In this document: positions 51,961 to 63,033 of the stretch, in pieces
Position numbering within the stretch: the first letter of the stretch is position 1
Layout: each line of letters opens with the position of its first letter
From: Tyto alba
Lineage: Eukaryota; Chordata; Aves; Strigiformes; Tytonidae
Reading direction: 5' to 3'
Assembly (NCBI RefSeq): GCF_018691265.1
Contig: NW_024881282.1
Span: 25,632,899 to 25,696,898, forward strand
Length of the DNA: 64,000 nt
The notes under the pieces: generated by a model
The model's input: only the letters and a program-made list of their open reading frames with translations
Databases searched by the model: none
What the model was told of the DNA's origin: nothing
Position numbers and translations under genes: made by a program

Positions 51961-52887
51961 TTTTTTTTCTGTAGCAAATGTTCTACTTCTTTCCCTGATG
52001 GAATTATATTTTATTTTTCATGTTTTAAAGCAGAGGTGGTTGTTTTTTATTGTTTCTTGAACATTGTAACCGTGGTCATTTATTTCTGTACACTCACTTC
52101 ATTTTTGTTTATATTTTCCTTGTCATCTTAGGCTTCTTTTTATTATGACTGTTAATACTTTTAGCATGACTACTTTAAAAAAACAACCCTCCCCCCACCT
52201 CCTTAAATTTTTGCCATCACCGTTACTTAGTTCATTACTTTGTTTCCTTTACTGATGAAGTTGATTTTAATGATAATTATGATCATTTTTAGTGGATGAA
52301 ATATGCTTCAAATGCAGTTAAGGGCAAATCAGGTACATTTTAATGTTTTCTTTGGTAAAATAATCAGTTGCTCTGATGGACTATAAATCTCTTGCTGCCC
52401 AGTGGACAAGCAAAATAATTGTAGTACCTACTGGATAGTCCGTAGCCCAGTAAAAGTTTTCCATAAAACCAATTTTATTAGCACTCAGTGTATTTTTTTG
52501 ATGCAGATTTGCTGAGATGTTTTATATGTACAGAGAGCTTGTTTATAATAGTACTGAAACATCCCATCACTTCAGACTGAAACAGTGAGCCTGTTGTAGT
52601 CTTTTAAATGTTACATACTAGTATATTAATTACATTAGCATGAAAATATGGTTTGAATTATTTTAATCTGTTTTAACCATTCTATGTTAGTTCATTAACT
52701 TACAGTAGCAAGAATTTTACAGTGAATAGTGTTTGAGGAAGGGGTTCAGTCTGTATTGAACCTCTGCCTTCCAACTGAGGTATTGCTATTTTTTTTTCCT
52801 TGTTTTTAGTTCCAACTGTTATCAAAAACAAATGGTGGGATTCATCTCACCTAAATAAGGTATCTGAAAGTTGTATATTGAAATATT

Positions 52888-53112
52888 ATCTTAGAATTGT
52901 TGAGGCTGGAATGGATCTCTGGAGGTTTTCTGACCCAACCCTCCTGCACAAGTGAGGCCAACGAGAGCTGGCTGTCCAGGTCTGTGTCCAGTTGGCTTTG
53001 AATGTATAAAAGGTTGGAGACTCCACAGATGCGATTTCTCATCCTAGTTTGCCTGTATCGAAAGAAATGGAAAGATGTTGACACTTCCAAAAGGTCCTTC
53101 ATCTCATTTCAG
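52888..53112 (-). mobile_element. CR1 LINE 3' fragment, minus strand
   Basis: The + strand shows ATTGTTGAGGCTGGAATGGA, CTGACCCAACCCTCCTGCAC, GGCTTTGAATGTATAAAAGG and TTGGAGACTCCACAG, which are antisense CR1 landmarks of an older subfamily. About 220 bp of the 3' end remains. Confidence 0.75.
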
Positions 53113-53663
53113 GATAAGCATCTAAGAGAGGTTCATTGAATGTCTTTTGTGGGTACCTGGTTTATCTCTATGTGTTTTTAAGATAATCTCAGAGAGGCTC
53201 ATCCAGGTGGAGAGATATCTGAAAAAAAAACAACCCAGATTGCTGGTGAAGTGTGCACCAGTTACTGCTGTTTTCAGAAATGAAAACTCCACCTGAATTT
53301 CTTGAAAAATGTGGTGTTTTCCCTCTGTAAAACTATTTCATGATTCTAAAGAATGACCATAGAAATACTGTGCTTCTAATTTTGACAGTTTTATTGCCTG
53401 CCCTTGGTATACATTATGTGTTTACCAAATATGCAAATATATGATATGCAGTCACAAGTTCTAAGCCAAAATACTAATCATAATTAGATTAATAGTTTTA
53501 TTTGAATGTAATTAAATGTCTAGGGAGAACTGAGGAGGTAGTTTATATAGTAAGTATATTAGAAGCTTTTATGTCAGAAAACTATAAATTGATTATTAGC
53601 AATTGATTGATAGAGAAGAAGTAATTTGTAAGTGGCTGAAAAGTATGAATTAAGATGGAAGAC
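53113..53663. other. Intronic spacer
   Basis: AT-rich unique sequence with no recognised gene. Confidence 0.6.
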
Positions 53664-54736
53664 TGTTGTGGTTTGAGCTCAGAGGACAACTGAGCACCAC
53701 ACAGCCGCTTACTCCCCACCTCCCCCCAGCAATGAGAAGAGGAAAATAAGCCAGGCTTGGGATTCAAGATAGGATTGGGAGGGGCAAATCACCCATTGTG
53801 GTCACAGGCAAAAAGCGGACTCGTTAGGGAAAGAAAAAAAGAACATACATTTATTACAGACAACAACACATAACAGAGTAGGCCAGTGAGAAGCATTGCC
53901 ACGTCTTGAGAACACCTTCCCCCCACCCCTCCCTTCTTCCCGGGCTCAGCTCTGCTCCCGATATCTCTACCTCCTCCCCCAGCGGCGCAGGGGCAGGGAA
54001 TGGGGGGTGCAGTCAGTGCTGCCGCTTCGGCCATCTGTGGTGGGGGGAGCTTCTGGAACTTGTTCCCCCTGCTCCATCGTGGTCCCCCTCTCACAGGAGA
54101 CAGTCCTCCACAAACTTTTCTCTGACTTGAGTCCCTCCCATGGGTCGCAGCATTCCCCACACTGCTCTGTCATGGGTCACTAACTTCCTCCGACTGGATT
54201 CCTTCCCACGGCTGCAGCCCTTCCCGAGCTGCTCCAGCGTGGGACACCCCCGCATACTGCAATCCTCTAAGTGCCATACTTCAATAGCAGGGGCTGCTTT
54301 TTCCCACAAGATCCTGGCCTCCTTCAGGTGCTGCTATCTTAGTCATCCATTTGAGGCCCCTCACAGACCATAAATCAGTGTCTGCTCCACCGTAGATCTC
54401 CATGGGTGGCGGGGGGGGCCGCCCTGCCGTCTCACCACAGGATACAGGGGGGTCTCTGCTCCAGCACACCTCCCCCCTCCTTTCTTCCTCTGTTCCTCCA
54501 CTGACCTTGGTGTTCACGCAGCTGCCCCAACCCCTCCTCACCAGTCCCACTGCTCCTCACCACGTCCCTTCTTAAAGACGTTATCGCAGAGGCGCAGCTG
54601 ATGGGCTCAGTTTTGGTGCAGAGGTGGAGCTGACTTGGAGCTGGGGGAGCTTCGAGAAGCTTCTCACAGGAGGTCAGCACTGTAGCCACCTCCCCTGCTA
54701 CCAAAAAGACCTCACCACTCACTCAAACCCAGGATA
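53664..54736 (-). mobile_element. Second ~1.07-kb LTR, minus strand, with altered U5 end
   Basis: Closely similar to the LTR at 48121-49190 over most of its length; compare 48280-49130 with 53815-54670. The AATAAA signal is at 53850-53855 on the minus strand, and the TATA-like region is changed to GTCTTTAAGAAGG. The left end (53664-53720) differs from the first copy. It carries GAGCACCACACAGCCGC, which instead matches the U5 end of the LTR at 3603-4163. No matching target duplication is evident: the left flank is AAGAC and the right flank is CCAAA. It may be a recombinant or mosaic solo LTR. Confidence 0.9.
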
Positions 54737-56163
54737 CCAAAGCAAGTCCTTGCTTAGTTGTATTAATTCTGTCTGAAGACTGGTTCTGAAAGAAGACTTT
54801 GAATGTTTGGATAGGTTTAACCATCAAAAAGAAAGTTTGCATAGTATTTCAGTTTGCTTCTTGTTTGGAGTTTAATTTGGAGGCAATGCCAACTGCTTTT
54901 AAATGGTCTAAGCAATAGCCTTCTGTTGAAAGTGACTGTTGAAATTATACACTTATAAGAGATTAATTCAAGTGTCTTCAATTTAAAACATATTCTTGCA
55001 ATTTGAATTATATAACTTCCTGAAACAAATAGAAAAGAATGTCTTATGTTTGTTTGCCTTCTGAATTAGGTAATATATTTGCAGTTAGTGAAATTTAACA
55101 TTGGTTCTTTCGAAAATCTTCAAGCTTACTGGAGTAAAGTAGGATGCATACAACTTAGTCTTTGTCTACTTCAAAATTAAAAGATGTTTCTGCCATTCAA
55201 AGGAGATTGGGTTTTCTGAACGAAATTTCATACTCAGCTAAGTAAGGTGTTTTGAGTTCATCTTTTTTAAATGAATTCCAGTCCCTAAGATATACTCGGT
55301 CTTAACTGTATCTTTTGAAAGCTTTTGCTAATGCTTTTTTTTTTTTTTTTTTTTTTTTGGCGCTTTCCTAAAATGTGCTTGGTAGTTGTGCTATTTAACT
55401 GGGGTTCAGGACTTTGAATAGCATTTTGCAAGTATCTGGATAGATAGAAGCGAGGCTGTAATTTCACCAGTACTGCTGTTAAATCACTTTTCATTTGAGT
55501 GCTTGTTCCTCTCCCAGTGCTGTCTCTCCCTTGCACCAACAGTAGGTTTCCTTGGACACATAATGAACTGATCCATGGTATAATTAAGAGAGTGTTCCAT
55601 GTTTGCATTGGTCCACAGCAGATCACTGATTCTTTTCCTGATCATGCCTGCATGACTATTTGGGTGGTACAGTGGAAATGGTGGTAAGGTCTTGCAAACA
55701 CGGCTTATGTCAGGACGGAACATAGCTAAGTTATTTTCAGTGTCTATTTCTGAGTAGGCAAATTTCTCTTCAGAGAACTGTAGGAAAAGCGTCAGTTGCT
55801 TTTGAGCTTTTCAGGTTCTGCAGCTTCTGCACATCTCTCTGGGCCAGGCTGCCATTTCAATTACTTTATAGTAAGGAATATTTCAAATATCTTTTAATTT
55901 GATTTTATGAAGAAGTGTTGTATTCAACACTGTGACAAAACTGAAGCTAGTATTTTATTGTATTAGTGTGTATATTTTGTACAAATTTTGTTTGCATCAC
56001 ATGATTGTTAATTTGCTGTCTTACAGATCATGGCTATGAGTTTCTCTGTCAAAATTACCTCTCTTGTCATGCAAAAATTATTTAGTGTTGGTCACAATGG
56101 AGGTATGAAAGACACTAAACTATGTATTTCACGTTGTAATGCTGTTCTTGTTTTCTTTTGTAG
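54737..56163. other. Last 1.4 kb of intron before NBEA exon A
   Basis: AT-rich unique sequence with a 24-nt T-run (55335-55358). It ends in a normal polypyrimidine tract and AG acceptor at 56150-56163. No mobile element is recognised. Confidence 0.65.
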
Positions 56164-56395
56164 CTGGTTGGTGGCGAATTTGATCTAGAGATGAACTTTA
56201 TAATCCAGGATGCAGAGAGCATAACGTGCATGTCAGAGCTTTTGGAGCACTGTGATGTCACGTGCCAAGCAGAAATCTGGAGTATGTTCACAGCAATTCT
56301 ACGTAAAAGTGTCCGTAATTTACAGACTAGCACGGAAGTTGGCTTAATTGAACAGGTACTGCTGAAGATGAGTACTGTGGACGACATGATTGCAG
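56164..56395 (+). CDS. NBEA: Neurobeachin internal coding exon A
   Basis: This 232-nt exon follows a pyrimidine-rich acceptor (TTTTCTTTTGTAG) and ends at a GT donor (GCAG|GTATAA). In phase 0 it reads LVGGEFDLEMNF, then QDAESITCMSELLEHCD, then AEIWSMFTAILRKSVRNLQ, and ends ...STVDDMIA plus one nucleotide of the next codon. I recognise this as the N-terminal region of neurobeachin, around residue 100 onward. NBEA is a very large BEACH-domain, PKA-anchoring scaffold involved in neuronal membrane-protein trafficking and synapse function. The paralogue LRBA is closely related, but as I recall it differs in the KSVRNLQTSTEVGLIEQVL stretch, which matches NBEA here. The exon has no stop, and its length leaves a 1-nt overhang that the next exon completes. 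It contributes alpha-helical ARM-like sequence, well before the ConA-like, PH-BEACH and WD40 parts. Confidence 0.96.
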
Positions 56396-59300
56396 GTATA
56401 AATTGCCAACTGATAAAATAATTATTGCATTCTTGAACTATCAACATTTTGTGATTATGGAAGGGCTTGGGATGTCTTGGTTTTTACTTAAAGTGATATT
56501 TTAGTTAGTACTGCTATTGAGTCAGAAGTACTTTTTTATTCGTTTCAGAAAAATTACAAAAATATATTCTTAGTTTAAAATGTACATAGATACATTGTTT
56601 AAAATAACTGCTTGTTAATTCATCTGCGAAGATAATGTTATCTTAGTGATAAAAAAAAGCATTTTTGAACATAATTAAGAACAGTACATGTTAGACTTCT
56701 TAGCTGTCAAGGTAATATTTCAGTTTTTAAGTGCACTGATCATTTTGAACTATTCAGATGTTAGAATTGTTATTATGATCCACTTTAAACATAACCTACA
56801 TCTGACAGCGTATCAGAAATTATTCATAGCTTTGAATGCTGGACACTTGGATTATATTAAGCAATCATTTCATAATGTATACCTGTGCTTCCTATAACAT
56901 CTCTATGGGGTTTATACCTGTGGTTTTTAACGTCTTGTAATTTTTTACAGCATTAAAAAAACAACATACTTTTCATACTGAAAATAAGTGAAGTTGTTGC
57001 ACAGCTATGGTTTTCAGAGTACTTTTGAAGGAGTTTATGCTATTCCATACTACATCCTGTCAGTAGTAGGGTATGGCTCGTAATCCTGAATTACTTGGTT
57101 AGAGGAGAAGGTTGGGTTGTCACATTTAAATATAACAGCTGAGAGCTACATATGATTAGCATTTATCTACTCCTTACTTTTCTAGGGGAGAAACTTAAAC
57201 CAGTCAGTTTCTGTCAACTCAGTGTGAAAGCAGTTCTTAATTTTTGTATAGTTTGGGGCTGGTAGTAGGATACTTAAATTGTGAGGCATTTTTTAAAGAT
57301 TGAAGAGGTTTGTCTTCCATAATTCTAAGATTTTAGTTGATAATCTGATTCCTGACATATATAGGCTTTGTGGAACAGTACACCTGCAAGGATTTCAGAC
57401 CAGAAACAAGAGAACGATAACAGCAGCACGAAAACTGGATATTCAGGAATGTTTTTGTGTTTGGCTTTTTTTCAGTATAAAGGTGTCTGTAATATTAAGT
57501 ATTTGAAAAAGCTACATTCTGTATTTCAGAGCAAGTCTTAGCAAACACCTTGTTGATTAGAAATGGATGTGTAAATGGTAAAACCAGAAGTGTTATGCTA
57601 GATATTGTACTGTGAGATTCAGACTGAAGTATAACAGATCACTAGCTTCATAAACCAATGGTTTTCACCAAGTATGTTTTATTTTGTAGGACTTGTAAAT
57701 ATGTCAGAATAGTATAAGAATAAAGTTACTGTTTTATTCCATGTTAATTATAAGACATTAGTTGATGAAAACAAACATTTCTGTCTTGAAGTTTTTTGGA
57801 GCTTCACTCATGGAAATAACATGCTTATATTGGTAATCATACCAATAAAATTTATACAGTTTGAGCTCCCCTAAATAGTACTTCTGTATGTGGCATATGT
57901 AACTGTAATGTCCTCATTAGAGAGAAATTTTTGAAAATGTTTAGCTAATTGTATAAGTCAGAAATCAACAGTATAGGATCTGGCTTCCAGGAGCACTTGA
58001 GAATTGAAAAATCATTCTGAATTGACATCTATTAATATAAGCCAGGGGTAGTACATCAATAAAAAAGGTAATGGAGCTTCTACCTCATTAATCTTTTTCT
58101 GGGAGTGGTCACACAGTACTTCAGAAAGAGACCTTCCACAGAAAACACGTCAGTAAGCTTGTTCTTATGTATACATACATGGATAAAGAGAGCACATATT
58201 TAATTTAAAATCAAAGCTGAAAGACGGAATTCTGATGGCATCTTAGCTCTGCAGTATGTGTCAGATTATCTTTATAGTCTTTGGTATATCATGAGCAGGG
58301 ATTTAACAGGATCACGCTTTGCAGGGCTTTTCTCTAATAACTGTAGATAGATGAGATGGTTTTCTTGAAAATTTTTCTGAGAAAGGCATAGAAGCATCCA
58401 AATTTGTAATTTTGCTTTTATCTTGATTTCTGCAAGCCCCTCACCATCCTTTTATAAATGGCAACAACGTTGGTAATAAGGCAGAAGTAATAAATATGGT
58501 CATGTAATAACTAGTTCAATGATAGGCACTTGATGGCAAAATCAGTGACAACTAATGCAATATCTCTGTTCCCTAATCTGCTATGCAGATGTTGAGGTCA
58601 TAATTGAGACCAGATGACTGTAGAACTCCTTTGCCCCAAATCTTTCTATCAACTTCCCAAATCCAGAGAATAAAGTAAGAAATTTTGTGGCAAAATGTTT
58701 TTAAACATTCAGGGAAGGTGTTTTGAACAAGAGCAGTGTTAGTGCTTATTCCTTTTATTTGGGAAGTTAGTACCGCTTTCTTCCCCAAACAGTTGCTAAT
58801 ACTCTGTCAGCCCAATGTTTTGCAATTGGCTTTTATCATCTATAATGGGTGCAGTTTTTCATAGTTTTTGGGAGCTGTGTGTTTGCTTTTAGGTCATCTC
58901 ACTTGTTCCTCTGTGAAACGCTGCTATTAGACCTAGATAAGGTTTAAGTAGACAAGAGAGGCATAATTTCTATTTTATGTTCTGACAGCATGCTTTCAGG
59001 ACCAGTCTGAGTCTGAAGCCACTCTTCTCTGGTTTTATGAAAGTAAGACAACAGCAAATAAGCATGTACCCAATCTTTTGCAGTGAGAACTTGTTTGTCT
59101 GTTTAGATGGAGACTGTCAGATTCATGAGGCTTCTCAGCACTTCAAATATCTTCTTGAGGTTTTGCAAATTCTGTGGTCAAGAATAAAAACTTAATCACC
59201 TTGAAAGTCTCAGCTGCAATCCAAATGGGATCATTGCCGCTTCTATTCCAATTTGCTTTCCAGAAGCATCACTTGTCAGAAGTCATCTTTGTACTGTGAT

Positions 59301-62300
59301 AATCTGTTCTACTAAGATAGGGGATGGTCAGCCATTTTATCAGTGGTTAAGGGGAAAAGATTACTAAAATATTTGCATAGGCATTTGGCACTTCTGTTTT
59401 TTAACAGCTGCACAGGACCTTCCTTGAGGGATTCACTTTTTACAGTTCTCTTTCCAGGTGATGAGTAGTGAAGCAGGTCATCTGCTCTGAGAGACTCCTT
59501 TGGTAATTGTTCTAAAATTGCTGGAGCTGAATTCTTAAACACTGAAACAGTTCCTAATTTTTAAGCAAAAATGTTAGTTCTTGAATGTTTTGTCATTAAT
59601 GGGCTGTTAAGCATTTATCTTTCAACTGGTTCCAAAAAACTGCAGAATTATCACATTTGCTATTGCCAACCTGTAGAAATTAATTTACTTCACCAACAGA
59701 ATTAAAAATCACAGTTTCATGGCTGTCTGTTATTAAAAGGTTAAGGAGGCATGAAGGTAGTTTTCCAGAAGTTGCGTTTCCAATGCTGTTTAATATCACT
59801 TCCAAAGTTAATGCCAAACCATTAATTTTGATATAAACTCACTGTTACTTGAAAGACAGGCAGGCTCTTTTATCATTATATTTTCATATTCAGTGACTGA
59901 ATTAAGCATTCCTTTGAGGTTTCTGGTTAATATATAGATCATATATAAACTGGTTAGTATGAAAGTAATCGGAAGGTTCCATTAACAGAAGTACAATCTG
60001 TTGCATTCAGTGCATTTTAGAAATGCATTAAAAATAAGAAATGGTGCCTGTTTTCTCCTTCTGGACTTCATATTATTTTACACCATCTTGTTTCAGAAAT
60101 GAGGTCATAGATACCAGTTATATATGTAATCTTACTTAATATTTAAAAAAATGAAGTAAACATTCAAAAAATCCAGTTTTAGTAAGTTTTGTGACCTTTG
60201 TCCATTTATAGATGAGTGGTTTATTAGGATTTATAAAGTAGATGTGGACTCTCTTATATGAGCTTACTAATAAGAATGAATAAAGTTATATAATAGAGTG
60301 CAGTTCTTTTTAAGTCTTTTTATATTGAAACAAGAAACAAACTGTCTTTAGAAGTGTTCACAGCAATATTTTTAAGTAGCATTAAGTGCTTCAACTTCCA
60401 CAGATGTTCTTGGCTTTATCTTTACTTGTTACCTACTGGGCTTCAATCTTTCAGGTCTTTGTTTTACCCAGAGTTACATTGTTAGGGAGCTTGCATTTAT
60501 TTCTCTCCATCAATGTTTTATTCATTATTTATAAATATGTATTTCTAATGCTTGTGAGTTATCAACATCTTCAGTAGAAATAAATTTTCTGTGCCATAGG
60601 GTAGTACAGGACTATAACAATGAAACAAAGCAGCACATGTTCTGTAATTTCAAAAAGCTACCAATCATTTCTGTGTTTGACTGTATTAATTTATACTTTT
60701 GTCATCTATGTTAGAAGATTTAACAATATTCTGATTTTCACCAAACAACTTTGCTTCTACACTTTGTCTCTGTAAAGGAAGCAAAATTTGAAGTAACTTC
60801 ATCTAAAAAAGAAACTAAGAACTGGGAAATTGTCAAGCAAGGATTGATATTCACTTGTGCTGATTTCCCTTTCTGACTTTTCAGTGTGTTACTGTTCTCA
60901 GTTTCTGATCACGTACAATATGTGCAATCACTGCCAGCTTCACATTGCAGGCTGGAGACTGTGCAGTGAAGGGGGCAGATGCTTGTAGGTAACAGAGGAG
61001 GGACTGAGTCAGAATTTACCATCGTAAAAGAATAGGAATTCTTAGCTTTCTTTTGATTTCCCTTAAGAAATTGTGTTACAAATTCTGTGACATTATTTTT
61101 AAAGGGAAGATTAAATAAACTCTTCCTTTAAAGAAAGGGGAAAAAAAGTCTATACTTGAACATTAGGAATATATGGTGAAAATGTCTGCAGATTACAGTG
61201 TTTTTCTTTTGCCTTTCGTGACATTCAGTTTCACTCACTGAACAGCTTCTTATGTCTCCTGTAAATTAAATGATATTTCATTCTTCATACATGCCTTCTG
61301 CTTACTGAAGACCAGAGGCTGGTTTCATAGTGGAACAAGCTAAATAGATATTGATGGTTTTACTCAAAAACACATACATAGGGATTTTCAGAGAGAAAAT
61401 TTGTTTTAAAACAAAATATCTATGTGAAATGTCCTTGAAAAGGATGGATGCTTTTTAGGACTACTCTTTGTCAGCACCTGTAAGAGTCATCCTTTCACTA
61501 ATGAACAAGAACATACAGTCCTGCAAATAAGATATGAGCTTATTCATGTCTTCTACAACTTCTGGGGGGGAAATTTTCTGATTGTTGAGCAGATTGAAAA
61601 AGTTTGTTAACGCTGATTCTATTGTCTTAGCCTTTTTGTTTTGGAAACTATTCTTGATCTCTGAATTAAATTTCTTATGCCACATCTGTGGCATGTTGTT
61701 GACATAATGCTTGTTGACATAAGCAAATTGTTTTTCCACCTGCTAGAAGTAGTAATTCTTCCTAGTGCATTTTATTCCAGAAGAAAGTGTGGAGTATAAG
61801 GTGACATCCAGCATCCCACAAGCAAGCAAAATCTTAAAATGAAATTCTGTGTTTTAAAATAAAGATCCAAGCACTAGCAGTAATTTTAAACCTGATATTC
61901 TCTGAAAGGCAGGCTATGTAATGCTGTTACTTCAAAAGTTTATGGGTTTTGAGATGTCTTAATGAAGGGTATATTACATATATCCATTAGCAATTTTGAT
62001 CACTTCTTTTTATTGTGTTTTTTTACTATTTTGTCACTATAGTTTCTTTTGAGGGTTTTTGTTTGCATTTTTTTTTTTTTTCTTCCTAGTCTTTCACTCT
62101 GGTAAAAATTGAAGCATTGTCACTGTAGCAAAACTGTGGAAACCATACAAATTCTCAGTATAATGTGCTGTGCTTAAGTTAAAGAATAATTTCAAGCATC
62201 TTTTAGGCCAGAAATTTTTGGAAAATGCTAACATCAGAGGAATGAAGAAATGCTGATCCCAAAAGTATGTAATAGAAAAGAGCAAGCAAGAAGTTCATAA

Positions 62301-62580
62301 TGTATAATGAATGTTGTAAAATGAGAAGAATTAATTCTTCATAAATTTAATAGATACTTTATTCAAAATGTGATGCAAACTCTAAAAGTGCATATATAAA
62401 TTTATTTATAAAAATAACCAAAACAATGAGAATCTGAAATCCTTTGTAAAATATTTAAGGCAACTAAGTTTGATTGTTACAATTTGTGAATACACTTACT
62501 TTTAAAGGTATTAACTTTTTCAGCTTTTTTATCAAAACAATGAAATTCAGAGTTCAGAATAACTTTATTTTCCTTTGAAG
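56396..62580 (+). other. NBEA: NBEA intron between exons A and B
   Basis: A 6,185-nt phase-1 intron bounded by GTATAA at the donor and TTTCCTTTGAAG at the acceptor. No young CR1 or LTR insertion is recognisable, in contrast with the upstream intron. It is mostly AT-rich unique sequence. The one notable item is an antisense open segment near 61461-61739, listed separately. Confidence 0.9.
61461..61745 (-). other. Unrecognised antisense open segment with splice-like borders
   Basis: On the minus strand a 92-codon open stretch begins directly after CTTCTAGCAG (acceptor-like, AG at 61740-61741; in-frame TAG just upstream). It ends ...ISERMTLTGADKE and stop, with an ACAG|GTGCTG donor-like site inside the last codons. 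The composition is rich in Lys, Asn, Glu and Leu and looks helical (for example ESALTNFFNLLNNQ and VVEDMNKLISYLQD). I do not recognise the family. It may be a fragment of a decayed retrocopy, an antisense exon, or chance in AT-rich DNA. No companion exon is identified. Confidence 0.2.
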
Positions 62581-62681
62581 ATCTTCTAGTTGATATGTTG
62601 GGGGTTCTTGCCAGCTACAGCATCACTGTCAAAGAGTTGAAGCTTTTGTTCAGCATGCTTCGAGGCGAAAATGGAATCTGG
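62581..62681 (+). CDS. NBEA: Neurobeachin internal coding exon B
   Basis: This 101-nt exon lies between the acceptor TTTCCTTTGAAG and the strong donor TGG|GTAAGC. With the G left over from exon A it completes an Asp codon and reads [20 protein letters not shown], followed by [14 protein letters not shown]. This continues neurobeachin without a gap. 1 + 101 nt is divisible by three, so the next intron is phase 0. The sequence is hydrophobic-heptad-like and fits the N-terminal helical repeat region. [16 protein letters not shown] favours NBEA over LRBA. No in-frame stop or indel is present. Confidence 0.96.
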
Positions 62682-62937
62682 GTAAGCTGTGATCAGATAA
62701 AGCATTAAGTGTCATTCCATTAGAGCCTGAAGTTAACATAAATTGTCTCCTGGGACATATAAACTTGAAAAAAAAATTTTTTTTTCATGTTGATTGAACA
62801 TATGTTTATGAAGTATTTTTACTAACTGCTTTAGAGTTAATTTGCTGTGTTGTTTGAAAACCGTCCAGTTTCCGTTGTAGCCTAGAGAGTACAAAAATGG
62901 TTGTATTGAATTTTATGCAATTTTCTTGTTTTCACAG
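62682..62937 (+). other. NBEA: Short NBEA intron between exons B and C
   Basis: A 256-nt phase-0 intron running from GTAAGC to a pyrimidine-rich TTCTTGTTTTCACAG. It contains an A-run directly followed by a T-run (about 62769-62786), which could form a hairpin. No repeat is recognised. Confidence 0.92.
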
Positions 62938-63033
62938 CCAAGACATGCGGTTAAGCTATTATCAGTCCTTAATCAGATGCCACAGAGACATGGGCCTGAT
63001 ACCTTTTTCAACTTCCCAGGCTGTAGTGCTGCA
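62938..63033 (+). CDS. NBEA: Neurobeachin internal coding exon C
   Basis: This exon is 96 nt, exactly 32 codons, so it is phase 0 at both ends. It lies between TTTTCACAG and the consensus donor GCA|GTAAGT. It reads PRHAVKLLSVLNQMPQRHG, then PDTFFNFPGCSAA, the stretch that in neurobeachin precedes the concanavalin A-like domain. In LRBA I recall the corresponding motif as ending FPGKSAA, so GCSAA supports NBEA. Exons A, B and C together encode 143 contiguous residues with no break. The reading frame would continue in an exon right of the window. Confidence 0.96.

Larger units (their letters stand above)
1..56163 (+). other. NBEA: Part of the long NBEA intron upstream of the first exon seen
   Basis: No host coding exon is supportable here. 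The interval is read as intron because the first recognised NBEA coding exon starts at 56164 in splice phase 0, and no upstream exon encoding the protein start is visible. The intron is therefore at least 56 kb long within this window. The sequence is AT-rich and broken by CR1 LINEs and solo LTRs, which are annotated separately. A very long 5' intron is known for NBEA in other vertebrates. Untranslated or alternative first exons cannot be excluded from sequence alone. Confidence 0.8.

Noticed and set aside
48121..54736. The two similar LTRs in the same orientation as the two ends of one provirus
   Set aside because: The 48121-49190 copy has its own perfect AAATG duplication. The 4.5 kb between the two holds AT-rich intron and CR1 fragments with no gag, pol or env, so these are separate solo LTR insertions.
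56164..63033. LRBA as the identity of the exons
   Set aside because: LRBA is the close paralogue, but [34 protein letters not shown] and FPGCSAA match neurobeachin as I know it rather than LRBA.
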